Positions 23,301-38,300 of a DNA stretch of 60,000 nt are shown piece by piece. The notes under the pieces were generated by a model. That model was not told where the DNA came from, did no database searches, and worked only from the letters and a program-made list of their open reading frames with translations. The translations under genes were made by a program, and so were the position numbers. The DNA is from Nematostella vectensis (Eukaryota; Cnidaria; Anthozoa; Actiniaria; Edwardsiidae): the NCBI RefSeq assembly GCF_932526225.1, contig NC_064042.1, positions 312,001 through 372,000 on the forward strand, given 5' to 3'. The stretch's first letter is position 1; each line of letters begins with the position of its first letter.

Positions 23301-26300
23301 GGTTAAGTAGATAAAACTAGAATGGAAGTAACAACTATTTCATGGTGGAGTATTTTTACTTCCTAGTTTCCTTTATCTTCACTTCCATAGCAATATAAGA
23401 TAAATTCTTGAAATTTACTACTTTTTCTTCAAAACCTTATTCAAAAGGAAGCTTCGATACGTTATATCGGTATTAAATTATTGTACAAAGCGTTGACATT
23501 ATTAACACTGAAGCAAGTGAAACCGTGGCTGCTGATTTCACTGAGTTTCATAAATATAAATTTAAATATAAATATATGTGTTGTCTTCTCTAAACGATTG
23601 TGCCTTTAACTCCTACTCTTTTTCTACAGTTCCACCTGGCGTCACTCCAGGAGCTAACGTGACTGTCAACAAGACAGATAAGGCCGAACTGAGCTGCTCT
23701 GCCACAGGGAACCCAACGCCTAACGTGACCTGGACCAGGAGCGGAGGAGCCGATGTACTGGGGACTGGGGAGACTCTCACTATTAGCGATGTCAAGATAT
23801 CGGACGGAGGGTGTTACGTGTGCACCGCTTATAATAACATCGGTAGTGAGGCAAGTGGCACCGTCTGCCTTACCGTGCAATGTAAGTTGATGCGGTCGTA
23901 ATGCATAGGTACAATGTAAGTAAGAGGTACATAATGTAGATATGTATACAAGAATTACAGATACGTATACATATACATATATGTATGCAAGATAGATCAT
24001 CTAAATTTCGCAAATAAAACTGTCTTAGCTTTTAAAACCTGTGGTTTTCGGGAAGAGGGTCAAGTATTTCAGGTCGTTTCTTCAAATTATGCGAATAGCA
24101 CTGTTGACCTGTCTCGTATTTTCATTCTTTTAGATTATTTATCTTTGATGCTTATCATAAATATATATTAATTATTATTGAATATGTGACATGTAGCCAA
24201 ATCCTTACTATTATAAACCTGTGACTCTCCCCTCGAACTCACTTGTTTTTTTTCTACAGACGCCCCGAATGCTACAATAAGTGTGAATACCACTTTAGTT
24301 TGTCAAGGCGACCACGTGGCATTGACGTGTACAGCCGACGACTCATTCCCTCCAGTCATCGGCTATCACTTCTACAGGGGTGGCACGCTAATCGTCACCA
24401 GCTCTAACAATGAATACACTGCCGCGGCATCCACAGGACTCCCAGAATTCAACGAGTTCACGTGTGCGGCATATAATCTTGCCGGTGGCGGACATAATGC
24501 TTCCGTGACTGTTCAAGCTAAAGGTATTGCTATTTCAGTTTTTGTCGCCGTTGTTATCATTATTAGCGAACTAAAAATTTACGACGGCGAAGAGACGACG
24601 ACAGTGCACACGTTACATTTATCAATGCGGTGGAAAAAAAAAAGGTAGTTGTGCGCATTTGAACGCTGTCCGTAGAATCTCCGCCGTCATAAATATCAAT
24701 GTCTCTACTATTTCTGTTGCTGCAGACGCTTTGTTTTTTTATCTTGAAATTTTACATGTTAGTGTTAATAGGTGGACTATCTATAAAGTCCATTTCTAAT
24801 AAAGCTTCTTTTACAGAGCCTGTGTACTTCTGTCCTTTAAATTTGCTAAATTTGGCACACGTTAAAGGGTGCAGGCAGTGATCACCGTTTGGTTTCAGTT
24901 CCTCCCGCGATCACCGGATTCTCCCCGCCCCAGAATGTAGCTGAGGGATCCGAAGTAATGCTGGAGTGTAACGCGACCGGCTCCTCACCCAACATCACTA
25001 TCGAGCGCAACGGAGAAGCTCAGCTGTCAACCACAGGAAAACACACGTTTGCAGCTATCAGCAGACGCGAGGAAGGCAGTTATAGATGCATCGTGCATAA
25101 TGGCGGAGAATGTCCTACTGTGTATAGCACAACCAATATCACCGTCAACTGTGAGTAGTAACCACCAAAACCAACCCCGCTAGCTGCAGATTGCCCAGTT
25201 TACTGGGAAGGTAACAAATATACCTTTCTATCGTCGTTATCCTCCTTATGTTTAGTTGATGTCCTAAACATCTGTTCATTTTAGTACCGCGCATGCTCAT
25301 CTTTCTTTGGAATAATGTTTTTCGGTCTTCTTCTGTCACACCTACCCTGCAATTAAATAGTTTTTTTTGCGCCTTATAAATTAAGGCTCTTTTTATGGTA
25401 AGTAATACTATATTGTTTAACCCTGTCAGGTGCATCATGTAGACATTGCACACTAAACTATTTGATACGATAGAATATGTACGGTGTAACTACGTGCATG
25501 TATGTACATATTGATTGTTGTGCTGCTGTTCTCACCAGACAAACCTGAGAATACGACCCTCACACCCAGCACCGCCTCATCCTGCCAGCACGACATGGTC
25601 ACCCTGACGTGTGACGCCGCCGCGAAGCCTGTCGCCAGGTACCACATCTACGTCAACGGCGAGCTGAACACGACCACCACCAACAATACCCACACAGTGA
25701 GGCTTGAGAACACCGGAAGTGTGCAGTTTACCTGTGTTCCCGAGAACGATGTGGGGACTGGAAAGAATGCAACTGTCACTATCAACGTCAAGGGTGAGTA
25801 AAATCTTACTTGGACAGTTAACGACTGAACGGTATAATTTGGTAAACTGCTAGCATAGAATAGTATCCGTATTCGGAGTTCTGTATTTATATTTTAAAAC
25901 TATACCATATAATTACTTAACTAATATTTATGGATTTCTCTTCCGTCTTCCAGCTGCTCCAAGCATTACGTTCATAACCGCCAACATGACGGTCACCGAG
26001 GGCTCTCTTTTGAACCTACAATGCAACACGAGTGGATCGCTACCGCTGAACGTTTCGTGGAGTAAAGTGGGCGCGGCGGGTGTTCTCGCGTCGAGTGGGA
26101 GTCAAGAGTTCAGCTCGATAACTCGCGCACAGGACGGGACGTACGAGTGCATGGTACACAATGGCGACGAGTGCCGAGCAGCGAGTCAACGAGTTACCAT
26201 TACTGTCAATTGTAAGTGATAAACATTGAGATGTGTTTTCATTTGTGGAAGCATAAAGGAAGTATTAAAGGAAGTATTGAATCGGGTTTGAGTAAAAAGA

Positions 26301-29300
26301 CAAAAAAAACCTACATCACCACTTGGCTGGCATTTTCAAATAACCAGCATCCCACCCAAATATTATATTCCCCTGTCAGTTTTGTATTTGTATCTGTTTT
26401 GTTATACAAAAAAAAAAACTGTAAATTCTAAACCTTAAATCATCAAACTGTAGCTCTCAAGCAGCCCCTTTAATTACAATAACATTATAAGCATGATAAA
26501 TATGATTCGAACTAAATGTAGCTCAAAGCATCAGATCGCGTGTAACACTAGCATGTCTGCTAGGACAACTTCTAACGCTATAATCTCACGAACACCTTTA
26601 AAATATTTAAAACGATTTGCTTCTAATATTTTGTAAATAGTAAAATTGCTAGCTAAATGCATTATGAACTAAATTCTAAGAAACGCATAGGTGGCATAAT
26701 ACGTTTTTGTTTAATTTGTTTAATTTAAACTAAAATTTTCTAAAGCTTTTTTCATGTGTAATTGTATTAGTGAATTATATCAGTGTGAATATGATTAAAG
26801 ATTTTTGATCAGCCAAGACCCTTTCACAAAACAGTTGTCTACTATGCTGTGTAGTATTTACGGATTTCAGGGAAAAGCCGAGTCGAAGAAATAGTGGTCT
26901 CGCGCACAAGCGAGTTTGATATATCCGTGGCGTTATTCTGTTAGAAGTTGATCTGAGCATGGCTTCGTGTGATTGTGAGCTTGTCGCCATAATGGCACAG
27001 TGCTCGTCTTCGCTTTCCTTGTTTCTTTGATGACAATACAGAAGTGTCTTTGAACACTGAATCTTTGTGTTTTCCCTGTCTTTTTTGTTGCTTTGGAAAT
27101 ATTGCATGGTCAAGGTATGTACTATGTTTTATTGATTTGTAAGTAATTTGCACAAACGTAGAATTGCTATGCACCTAGTCATGTCATTGCTAGAGAAATG
27201 TGTTACTTTAAGCACGTTAAGTTCTAACGTACGATGTTGTCACTGATTATATTCTTTTTACGGGATTAAAGTCTTATTCATAACTAAATACGTTACATTG
27301 ATAGCATGATCACGGAGTTTTTGCCAAAATTTTACCTACCTGCCCCCCCCCCCTTTATCCTGATGCAATTTCACTGATAAGCTCCCATAAAGGGTATCTC
27401 CTATCACATTAAACACTCACCTGGTACTGGAGGGGGGAGGGTTAGGAGTGGGATAAGGGAGGCAGGTAGGGAGAATTCTTATACAGGGAGGAGGGGAGGC
27501 ACGAGAGTATTCTGACATTTCATGGTCACGGAGCTCTAGCGTTCACATTTATCTCATATTCACTACTTGTAGACAAGCCTGAAAACTGCAGCCTGACCAC
27601 AAACACCAGCTCTAATACCTACCTAAAGGGCGACGACGTGATGTTCTCTTGTCACGCTCACTCCAAGCCTTCAACGTGTAACGCAACGCTCCTCCACGAC
27701 GGTACTTCCGTCACGTCACTCACTGACCAGACGTGCAGTGGCCTGGTGACCAGTCACGTGGTGCACAATATCCAGGGCTGCAATGCAGAAAGGTACTCGT
27801 GCAGGATGTCGAATGTGGCGGGACAGTGCGATGAGTCTATCACTCTGACCATCAATGGTAAGTAATTCCAACAGTGTTTGGTTATCTTTTATGTGTAATC
27901 ATGGTTTCGTCTCCATTTCGTAGAAATTGTATAACGCTACCCAGTACAGACGAGCTGCAGAATGTGGTTTGCATAGGCTGGGTGGACGCAAGGAACTTTC
28001 GCATCTTTTTTCTTTACTTGCTCATGTACGGCCATGGAATAACAGTATCTTTAAAGTAAAATGTAATAAAATATTCTTTCTTCTTTCTTTGACGATGGTT
28101 CTCTATTTACCGTAAAATATATCTCCCATCTGATAGATCCAGCTTCGGTTCACGTGACATCAACTACCCCCAGCGGAGACACCTTCGCTTCAAACATCAC
28201 CGTTATCGAGGGTGAATCCCTCACCTTGAACTGCACTGCAACAGGGTGCCCAACACCCAACATCACCTGGACCAAGCAGGGTGTATCTGCAGCCCTTAGG
28301 AGCAACATCACCACGGAGATAATACATCAGATCGCGAGTGTGCAGAAGTCTCACGCAGGGCGGTACACGTGCGCCGCTAATAACGAGATTGGCGCGGTCT
28401 CCAGGACACTCTCAGTAACGGTTCATTGTGAGTTCAATTAGATTATGCATTTTGATTACCGGACCGAAAATGGACTATTGGTCCAAAAACGTGGGAAGCA
28501 CGTTAGTTTAAGTAACTTTTTCAAACATATTATTGGTCGACTTTCAACCCCATGTGACTCACTTCCAACTGTTTTCAAATAAGTGGAACCACTCTATCTG
28601 TGACCAAGCCACCTCCAGCTTACCTTTCGTAATAACTTACACGAGTAACGTTTAGATTAGATCCCTTGAATTCATCTTGAATTAATCACATGTATTATAT
28701 TTTTTTCAGACAAGCCAATCAACACACAGCTTACTAGCACCAAGACAAGAGCATGCGTGAATGATTCCATAACGCTGAACTGTACGTCAGAGGCTCAACC
28801 TGCCGTTTACGAGTATCTGTTCTATCGTAATGGCGTCCACCATCAGACAAGTGCTTCCGGTGTACTGCACCTAAACCCACCGCTGGCCGGGGATCACGTG
28901 TACACATGTGTGCCCAATAATACCGTGGGGACTGGGGTGAACAAAACCGTACAGATCGCAGTGAAAGGTAAAAAATATTGTTTTCACTTTATAAAAAGAG
29001 TTATTTATTATTATATATTAGAATTATATAATATCTTTATTATGACTATTATTTTTAAGAATGATTATTAAATTTTGAAATGAATTTCCTCGTATTTTGC
29101 CGCCGTTGAGTTGTACAACACTTTTTGAAACACATATCTTTTTTTAAATGGCTTATCTGGTGAATACATACTTATCGATTTTGGAAATTTGGACGGCAAT
29201 TTCCCTCTAATTCATTTGATATTAATCATCCTTCTGATAAATCCACTTCCAGCTGCTCCCAGCATTACGTTCATAAACGCCAACATGACGGTCACCGAGG

Positions 29301-32300
29301 GCTCTCTTGTGAACCTACAATGCAACACGAGTGGGTCGCTACCGCTGAACGTGTCTTGGAGTAAAGTGGGCGCGGCGGGTGTTCTCTCTTCGAGTGGGAG
29401 TCACGAGTTCAGCTCGATAACTCGCACACAGGACGGGACGTACAAGTGCATGGTACACAATGGCGACGAGTGCCCAGCAGCGAGTCAACGAGTTACTATT
29501 ACTGTAAATTGTAAGTAATGTTCACGTTATTGTAAGACTGAGTATAATCGGAGTTTGGTAACGGAGATTTCGACTGCCGTCAGTGAAAACCATCATTTAA
29601 AAGAGTTTTAGCTCTTTTACCCTGCTGTCAGAGTTACTCTCTTCCCCGCTAACAGAGGCAAATTCTAGCAGTAGAAATATGACCACTGGAAAATGTCACT
29701 ATTATAGTCAGTAACTTTATTGGCGTTTTTATCACAGAGTTGGCAGTATATATGGCTCTTTTATATGCTTTGTTTCGCAAAGTGGGTATGTTTGCAGGCC
29801 TTTTTTGTTCTTATTAATTCCGGCATGAAACTGAAATAGTCTAGATCTCTACACCTGTATTGAATTAGTACTCTTATCTCATTTTTCAATATTTTTCAGA
29901 CAAGCCAATCAACACACAGCTTGCTACCACCAAGACGAGCGCATGCGTGAATGACTCCATAACGCTGAACTGTACGTCAGAGGCTCAACCTGCCGTTCAC
30001 GAGTATCTGTTCTATCGTAATGGCGTCCACCATCAGACAAGTGCTTCCGGTGTACTGCACCTAAACCCACCGCTGGCCGGGGATCACGTGTACACATGTG
30101 TGCCCAATAATACCGTGGGGACTGGGGTGAACAAAACCGTACAGATCGCAGTGAAAGGTAAAAAATATTGTTTTCACTTTATAAAAAGAGTTATTTATTA
30201 TTATATATTAGAATTATATAATATCTTTATTATGACTATTATTTTTAAGAATGATTATTAAATTTTGAAATAAATTTCCTCGTATTTTGCCGCCGTTTAG
30301 TTTTTGAAACACATATCTTTTTTAAATGGCTTATCTGGTGAATACATACTTATCGATTTTGGAAATTTGGACTGCAATTTCCCTCTAATTCATTTGATAT
30401 TAATCATCCTTCTGATAAATCCACTTCCAGCTGCTCCCAGCATTACGTTCATAACCGCCAACATGACGGTCACCGAGGGCTCTCTTGTGAACCTACAATG
30501 CAACACGAGTGGGTCCCTACCGCTGAACGTGTCGTGGAGTAAAGTGGGCGCGGCGGGTGCTCTCTCGTCGAGTGGGAGTCACGAGTTCAGCTCGATAACT
30601 CGCGCACAGGACGGGACGTACGAGTGCATGGTACACAATGGCGACGAGTGCCGAGCAGCGAGTCAACGAGTTACTATCACTGTCAATTGTAAGTGCGAAG
30701 TGACGAAGGTATCTCACGTTTGAGGAAATCTTAACAGTCAGCTTGTCATCCTTTGCACTATAACAATGCTTTGCACATTGATACCACTTATATCGAAAAG
30801 ATATTATCATGGAATTCGATAAATCTTTATTATCGTATCGTCAGTGCTTTTTGTCACATTGCATGCCCCACTCATCACTATCATCCGCATGTTACCCTCA
30901 TCTTTACTTCGTCCAAACGACTCCAGATAAGAATTCTCCCGCCTTTGTTCACTCTCCTCACCGGGCTTCAAGAAATGGTTTAGCCACGATTAATCACGGT
31001 CACACAAATTTTGGTTTTGATTGGTTCTGTTACTAAAAACAAAGATTAAAAAAAAAAGATGAAATCTGAAAAGTACCAGAGTACTTAAGCCTAAAAAAAA
31101 TACTTTTCGATATTGGTGCAAGTCATGACGACGTCCATCACCCAAGATGCCATTCTGTTTTTCCTTTTGTATGTTTTCGTGCGCGGAGTCACGTGACTGT
31201 CAGGTAGGTAAATCTTTACTACTCTTATTTCTTGTTTTAAAGCGAATAAGCCAAATTAAAGGAACATCTGTCATACGATCATCTTACTAATCCATTCCCA
31301 TATTGCTTACTGCTAACCCATCGCTGCGGGTGATAGTTATTTCTTCTTTTTTTCATATACTTTATAAAGTTTGCATACTTCTATAAAATTTTATGACATA
31401 GCTTTGAATATCTATTGTAAGACAATTTACGAAATAATATTAAGTAATTTCTCTATTGCCGCCTAAAAATCTTGTTTTGTTGTAATAGAATTACCATAAA
31501 GACATGTAACAACAATGTTTGTTTAATTATTTTCTATTGATTGTTACTATAGTTTAAAAATCATCAATACCGCTGACAGTATCGTTATCATACCTGTCTT
31601 TTTAAAGATAAACCAGAGGCTACACAGTTCTCTCTGAATACATCGGATGGAGCTTATCTAAAAGGAGAGCCCGTCTCTCTTTACTGTAACTCATCCGCTA
31701 AACCCGCACTCTGCCACGTGGTCTTCCGGAAAAATGACGTCATCATCAAGAACTACACGAGCGACACGTGCTCAGCCAGTCACGTGATCAGTAGTGTGGA
31801 AGGCTGTGACAGGGAGAGTTTTTCGTGCCAGGCTTTCAACATTGCGGGGACTGGGGACGAGGTGTTTTACAATGCTACTATCCAAGGTGAGCTGTACTTC
31901 TGTAGCTACTATCGCATCATAGACAGGAAATCTCGAATTTTACTTTTAGATCAAGCATTTAAAGCAGAGTTCTTATTTTTAACAGTCTCTAAACAAATCT
32001 AATAATTTAAGGTGAACCTTGGTATGTAAGGCTTTGATGGCACCTTATTAGTGTATACAAGGACTGTTTTAGAAATAGCCAAACCTAGATACTTATCAGG
32101 TAGCCAAATTCCAAACTTAGATTACTGAATAATTGACTTGGCTCATTTGCGTTTTGTGTTTTTAGATGACCAAATGTGCCTCCCGTATTCTCATTCTTTT
32201 CTTATCTCCTTAGCCATGATATCACATCTCTTTCAATCCCCTTACACATGATAACTATCTTTTCTTCAGATGCCCCAGCAATTATAAGCGTGATGTCCCA

Positions 32301-35300
32301 GACCCCTCAAGGACCAAAGGCAGCCTCGTCTATCGCGTTACCAGAAGGCGAGACACTAACGCTGAACTGTACCGCTTCTGGCTGCCCCGCCCCCAACATC
32401 ACGTGGTACAAGCATGATAGTGCTAGTTATCTGTCAACGGTGATAGGACGGGAGCTTGTACATCAGTTCCCAAGTCTGAAGAAGACGGACAAGGGAAGAT
32501 ATGTGTGTACTGTGGGAGCCGAGAATAAGACCATTACCCTGGATGTGCAATGTGAGTATACACGGTTGAATATGTGTTTATAGTCATGAGTCGATACGAG
32601 TGTTTATTGTGGGTTTATGTGTTGATACATGTATAAAGTTTTGGAGTTCATTAGTCGATATGTTTGTGGTCTGGGATCCGAGAATAAGATCATTACCCTA
32701 GATGTCCTATGGGAGTACATGGATTGAAATACGTGTGTATAGTTGTGACTACACGGCTCGATATGTGTGTGTTATGGGAGGCAAAAGTAGCATAACCCTA
32801 GATGTGTTGTATTGAATTTCGTACACTAATCTTCTTTTTTCGAATTTTTCAGACAAGCCAATCAACACACAGCTTACTAGCACCAAGACAAGAGCATGCG
32901 TGAATGACTCCATAACGCTAAACTGTACGTCCGAGGCTCAACCTGCTGTTCACGAGTATCTGTTCCATCGTAATGGCGTCCACCATCAGACAAGTGCTTC
33001 CGGTGTACTGCACCTAAACCCACCGCTGGCCGGGGATCACGTGTACACATGTGTGCCCAATAATACCGTGGGGACTGGGGTGAACAAAACCGTACATATC
33101 ACAGTGAAAGGTAAAAGAATATAAACAATTCCTAATTTCTCGTTGAAGTCATTTGCTAGATCAAATATCCGTTTATATGGCAGCTTTGGAGATTTGCTAA
33201 TGATAATAGTACTTAAAACACCTTGTATAACAAAGGCTATCTTTTTTATTATTTTCTTTACCATCTCCCAGCTGCTCCCAGCATTACTTTCATAACCGCC
33301 AACATGACGGTCACCGAGGGCTCTCTTGTGAACCTACAATGCAACACGAGTGGGTCCCTACCGCTGAACGTGTCGTGGAGTAAAGTGGGCGCGGCGGGTG
33401 CTCCCTCGTCGAGTGGGAGTCACGAGCTCAGCTCGATAACTCGTGCACAGGAAGGGACGTACGAGTGTATGGTACGAAATGGCGACGAGTGCGCAGCAGC
33501 GAGTCAACGAGTTACTATCACTCTCAATTGTAAGTGCCAAGTGACTATAACAATGCATTACATATTGATATCGGAATTATCACTTATATCGGATGGATAT
33601 TATCACGAGCCATATTACTCCCCTAGATGCCCTATGGCAGTACATGGATTGAAATACATGTCTATAGTTGTGATTACACGGCTCGATATTTGTGTGTTAT
33701 GGGAGGCGAAAGTAGCATCGCCCTAGATGTGCAATGTTAGTGTCTGTGCTGTGTGCAATGTGAGCAGACTAGTACAAGGGGGGTAATGAAGTGACAGCAA
33801 GGGGCTCGGATCCCTATAATGCTTTGTATATAATGCGGTGTATATAATGCCGTGTATAGTGTTGCGCAATGTCGCAACAGCGTTGCATCAGTATTTTAGG
33901 TCGTAATTGTAATCTGATTTTCATTTCATTTTGCTTTCTAGACAAGCCTCACGGGACAAAACTGTCGGCGTCAACTGCCAGAACGTGCGCAAATGAGACC
34001 ATGACACTGAACTGCACAGGCTTAGCTAGTCCGCCCGTCCACGTGTACCACTTGTATCGTAACGGCGACGTGGTAGACGAGAGCGCAACGGGGATGTTTG
34101 TGATTAGCCCAACCCTAGCAGGAGATAACGCCTACACGTGCGTCCCTAATAACACTCTGGGTACAGGCCAGAACAGCTCGGTGCATATAACCACCACAGG
34201 TTAGTATATATCACACATTACATGGCAGAACAGCTCGGCGCATATAACCACCACAGGTTAGTATATATATCCCACATTACATGGCATAACAGCTCGGTGC
34301 ATATAACCACCACAGGTTAGTATATATCACACATTACATGGTTGAACAGCTCGGTGCATATAACCACCACAGGTTAATATATATCACACATTACAGGGCA
34401 GAACAGCTCGGTGCATATAACCACCACAGGTTAGTATATATCACACATTACATGGCAGAACAGCTCGGTGCATATAACCACCACAGGTTAATATATATCA
34501 CACATTACAGGGCAGAACAGCTCGGTGCATATAACCACCACAGGTTAGTATATATCACACATTACATGGCAGAACAGCTCGGCGCATATAACCACCACAG
34601 GTTAGTATATATCACACATTACATGGCAGAACAGCTCGGTGCATATAACCACCACAGGTTAATATATATCACACATTACAGGGCAGAACAGCTCGGCGCA
34701 TATAACCACCACAGGTTAGTATATATCACACATTACATGGCAGAACAGCTTGGCGCATATAACCACCACAGGTTAATATATATCACACATTACAGGGCAG
34801 AACAGCTCGGCGCATATAACCACCACAGGTTAGTATATATCACACATTACATGGCAGAACAGCTTGGCGCATATAACCACCACAGGTTAGTATATATCAC
34901 ACATTACATGGCAGAACAGCTCGGTGCATATAACCACCACAGGTTAGTATATATCACACATTACATGGCAGAACAGCTCGGCGCATATAACCACCACAGG
35001 TTAGTATATATCACACATTACAGGGCAGAACAGCTTGGTGCATATAACCACCACAGGTTAGTATATATCACACATTACATGGTTGAACAGCTCGGTGCAT
35101 ATAACCACCACAGGTTAATATATATCACACATTACAGGGCAGAACAGCTCGGTGCATATAACCACCACAGGTTAATATATATCACACATTACAGGGCAGA
35201 ACAGCTCGGTGCATATAACCACCACAGGTTAATATATATCACACATTACAGGGCAGAACAGCTCGGCGCATATAACCACCACAGGTTAGTATATATCACA

Positions 35301-38300
35301 CATTACATGGCAGAACAGCTTGGCGCATATAACCACCACAGGTTAGTATATATCACACATTACATGGCAGAACAGCTTGGCGCATATAACCACCACAGGT
35401 TAGTATATATCACACATTACAGGGCAGAACAGCTCGGTGCATATAACCACCACAGGTTAGTATATATCACACATTACATGGCAGAACAGCTTGGCGCATA
35501 TAACCACCACAGGTTAGTATATATCACACATTACATGGCAGAACAGCTCGGCGCATATAACCACCACAGGTTAGTATATATCCCACATTACATGGCAGAA
35601 CAGCTTGGCGCATATAACCACCACAGGTTAGTATATATCACACATTACATGGCAGAACAGCTCGGCGCATATAACCACCACAGGTTAGTATATATCACAC
35701 ATTACATATATCACACATTACATGGCAGAACAGCTCGGTGCATATAACCACCACAGGTTAGTATATATCACACATTACATGGCAGAACAGCTCGGCGCAT
35801 ATAACCACCACAGGTTAGTATATATCACACATTACATGGCAGAACAGCTCGGCGCATATAACCACCACAGGTTAGTATATATCACACATTACATGGTTGA
35901 ACAGCTCGGTGCATATAACCACCACAGGTTAGTATATATCACACATTACAGGGCAGAACAGCTTGGCGCATATAACCACCACAGGTTAATATATATCACA
36001 CATTACAGGGCAGAACAGCTCGGTGCATATAACCACCACAGGTTAGTATATATCACACATTACAGGGCAGAACAGCTCGGTGCATATAACCACCACAGGT
36101 TAGTATATATCACACATTACAGGGCAGAACAGCTCGGTGCATATAACCACCACAGGTTAGTATATATCACACATTACAGGCCAGAACAGCTCGGTGCATA
36201 TAACCACCACAGGTTAATATATATCACACATTACATGGCAGAACAGCTCGGTGCATATAACCACCACAGGTTAGTATATATCACACATTACATGGCAGAA
36301 CAGCTGGGTGCATATAACCACCACAGGTTAGTATATATCACTATTAGTATATATCACTATTAGTATATATCACATGGCAGAACAGCTTGGCGCATATAAT
36401 CAGCACAGGTTAGTATATATCACTATTAGTATATATCACTATTAGTATATATCACATGGCAGAACAGCTTGGCGCATATAATCACCACAGGTTAGTATAT
36501 ATCACACATTACATGGCATAACAGCTGGGTGCACATAACCACCACAGGTTAGTATATATCACACATTACATGGCATAACAGCTCGGTGCATATAACCATC
36601 ACAAATTGCATATATCACACGGCAGAACAGCTTGGCGCATATAATCACCACAGGTTAGTATATATCACTATTAGTATATATCACATGGCAGAACAGCTCG
36701 GTGCATATAACCACCACAGGTTAGTATATATCACACATTACAGGGCAGAACAGCTCGGTGCATATAATCATTACAGGTTTGTATATAACCACCACAGGTT
36801 AGTATATATCACACATTACATGGCAGAACAGCTTGGCGCATATAATCACCACAGGTTAGTATATATCACACATTACATGGTTGAACAGCTCGGTGCATAT
36901 AACCACCACAGGTTAGTATATATCCCACATTACAGGGCAGAACAGCTCGGTGCATATAACCACCACAGGTTAGTATATATCACACATTACAGGGCAGAAC
37001 AGCTTGGCGCATATAACCACCACAGGTTAGTATATATCACACATTACATGGCAGAACAGCTTGGTGCATATAACCACCACAGGTTAGTATATATCCCACA
37101 TTACAGGGCAGAACAGCTCGGCGCATATAACCACCACAGGTTAGTATATATCACACATTACATGGCAGAACAGCTCGGTGCATATAACCACCACAGGTTA
37201 GTATATATCACACATTACATGGCAGAACAGCTCGGTGCATATAACCACCACAGGTTAGTATATATCACACATTACAGGGCAGAACAGCTCGGTGCATATA
37301 ACCACCACAGGTTAGTATATATCACACATTACATGGCAGAACAGCTCGGTGCATATAACCACCACAGGTTAGTATATATCACACATTACAGGGCAGAACA
37401 GCTCGGCGCATATAACCACCACAGGTTAGTATATATCACACATTACATATATCACACATTACATGGCAGAACAGCTCGGTGCATATAACCACCACAGGTT
37501 AGTATATATCACACATTACATGGCAGAACAGCTCGGTGCATATAACCACCACAGGTTAGTATATATCACACATTACATGGCAGAACAGCTCGGTGCATAT
37601 AACCACCACAGGTTAGTATATATCACACATTACATGGTTGAACAGCTCGGTGCATATAACCACCACAGGTTAGTATATATCACACATTACATGGCAGAAC
37701 AGCTCGGTGCATATAACCACCACACATTGCATATATCACACGGCAAAACAGCTTGGCGCATATAATCACCACAGGTTAGTATATATCACTATTAGTATAT
37801 ATCACTATTAGTATATATCACATGGCAGAACAGCTTGGCGCATATAATCACCACAGGTTAGTATATATCACACATTACACGGCAGAACAGCTTGGCGCAT
37901 ATAATCACCACAGGTTAGTATATATCACACATTACATGGCAGAACAGCTTGGCGCATATAATCACCACAGGTTAGTATATATCACACATTACATGGCAGA
38001 ACAGCTCGGTGCATATAACCACCACACATTGCATATATCACACGGCAGAACAGCTTGGCGCATATAATCACCACAGGTTAGTATATATCACTATTAGTAT
38101 ATATCACATGGCAGAACAGCTTGGCGCATATAACCACCACAGGTTAGTATATATCACACATTACACGGCAGAACAGCTGGGTGCATATAATCATTACAGG
38201 TTTGTATATGACCGCCACAGGTTAGTTTACATCACACATGTACATAGGCTGGTTATATTCGGCAGATCACATGCACTAACAGAATATACATTTTTATCTC

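Larger units (their letters stand above)
20385..23629 (+). other. Receptor intron 2 (3.2 kb) with small inverted-repeat elements
   Basis: AT-rich intron between the N-terminal domain exon and the first C2-like Ig exon. It contains a perfect 47-bp hairpin (22381-22427) and a 271-bp inverted-repeat element (23019-23289), listed separately. No exon-like ORF was found in it. Confidence 0.75.

Noticed and set aside
23590-24000. 136-codon minus-strand ORF opposite Ig exon 3
   Set aside because: Shadow of a clear Ig exon on the + strand.
26775-27174. Minus-strand ORFs in receptor intron 7
   Set aside because: No domain, no splice-supported partner and AT-rich codon content; consistent with chance.
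34338-38067. Long open frames (up to 469 codons) reading as 19-residue AEQLGAYNHHRLVYITHYM repeats
   Set aside because: They arise because the 57-bp splice-junction array is divisible by 3; the frame differs from the adjoining Ig exon and there is no start context, domain or upstream exon.
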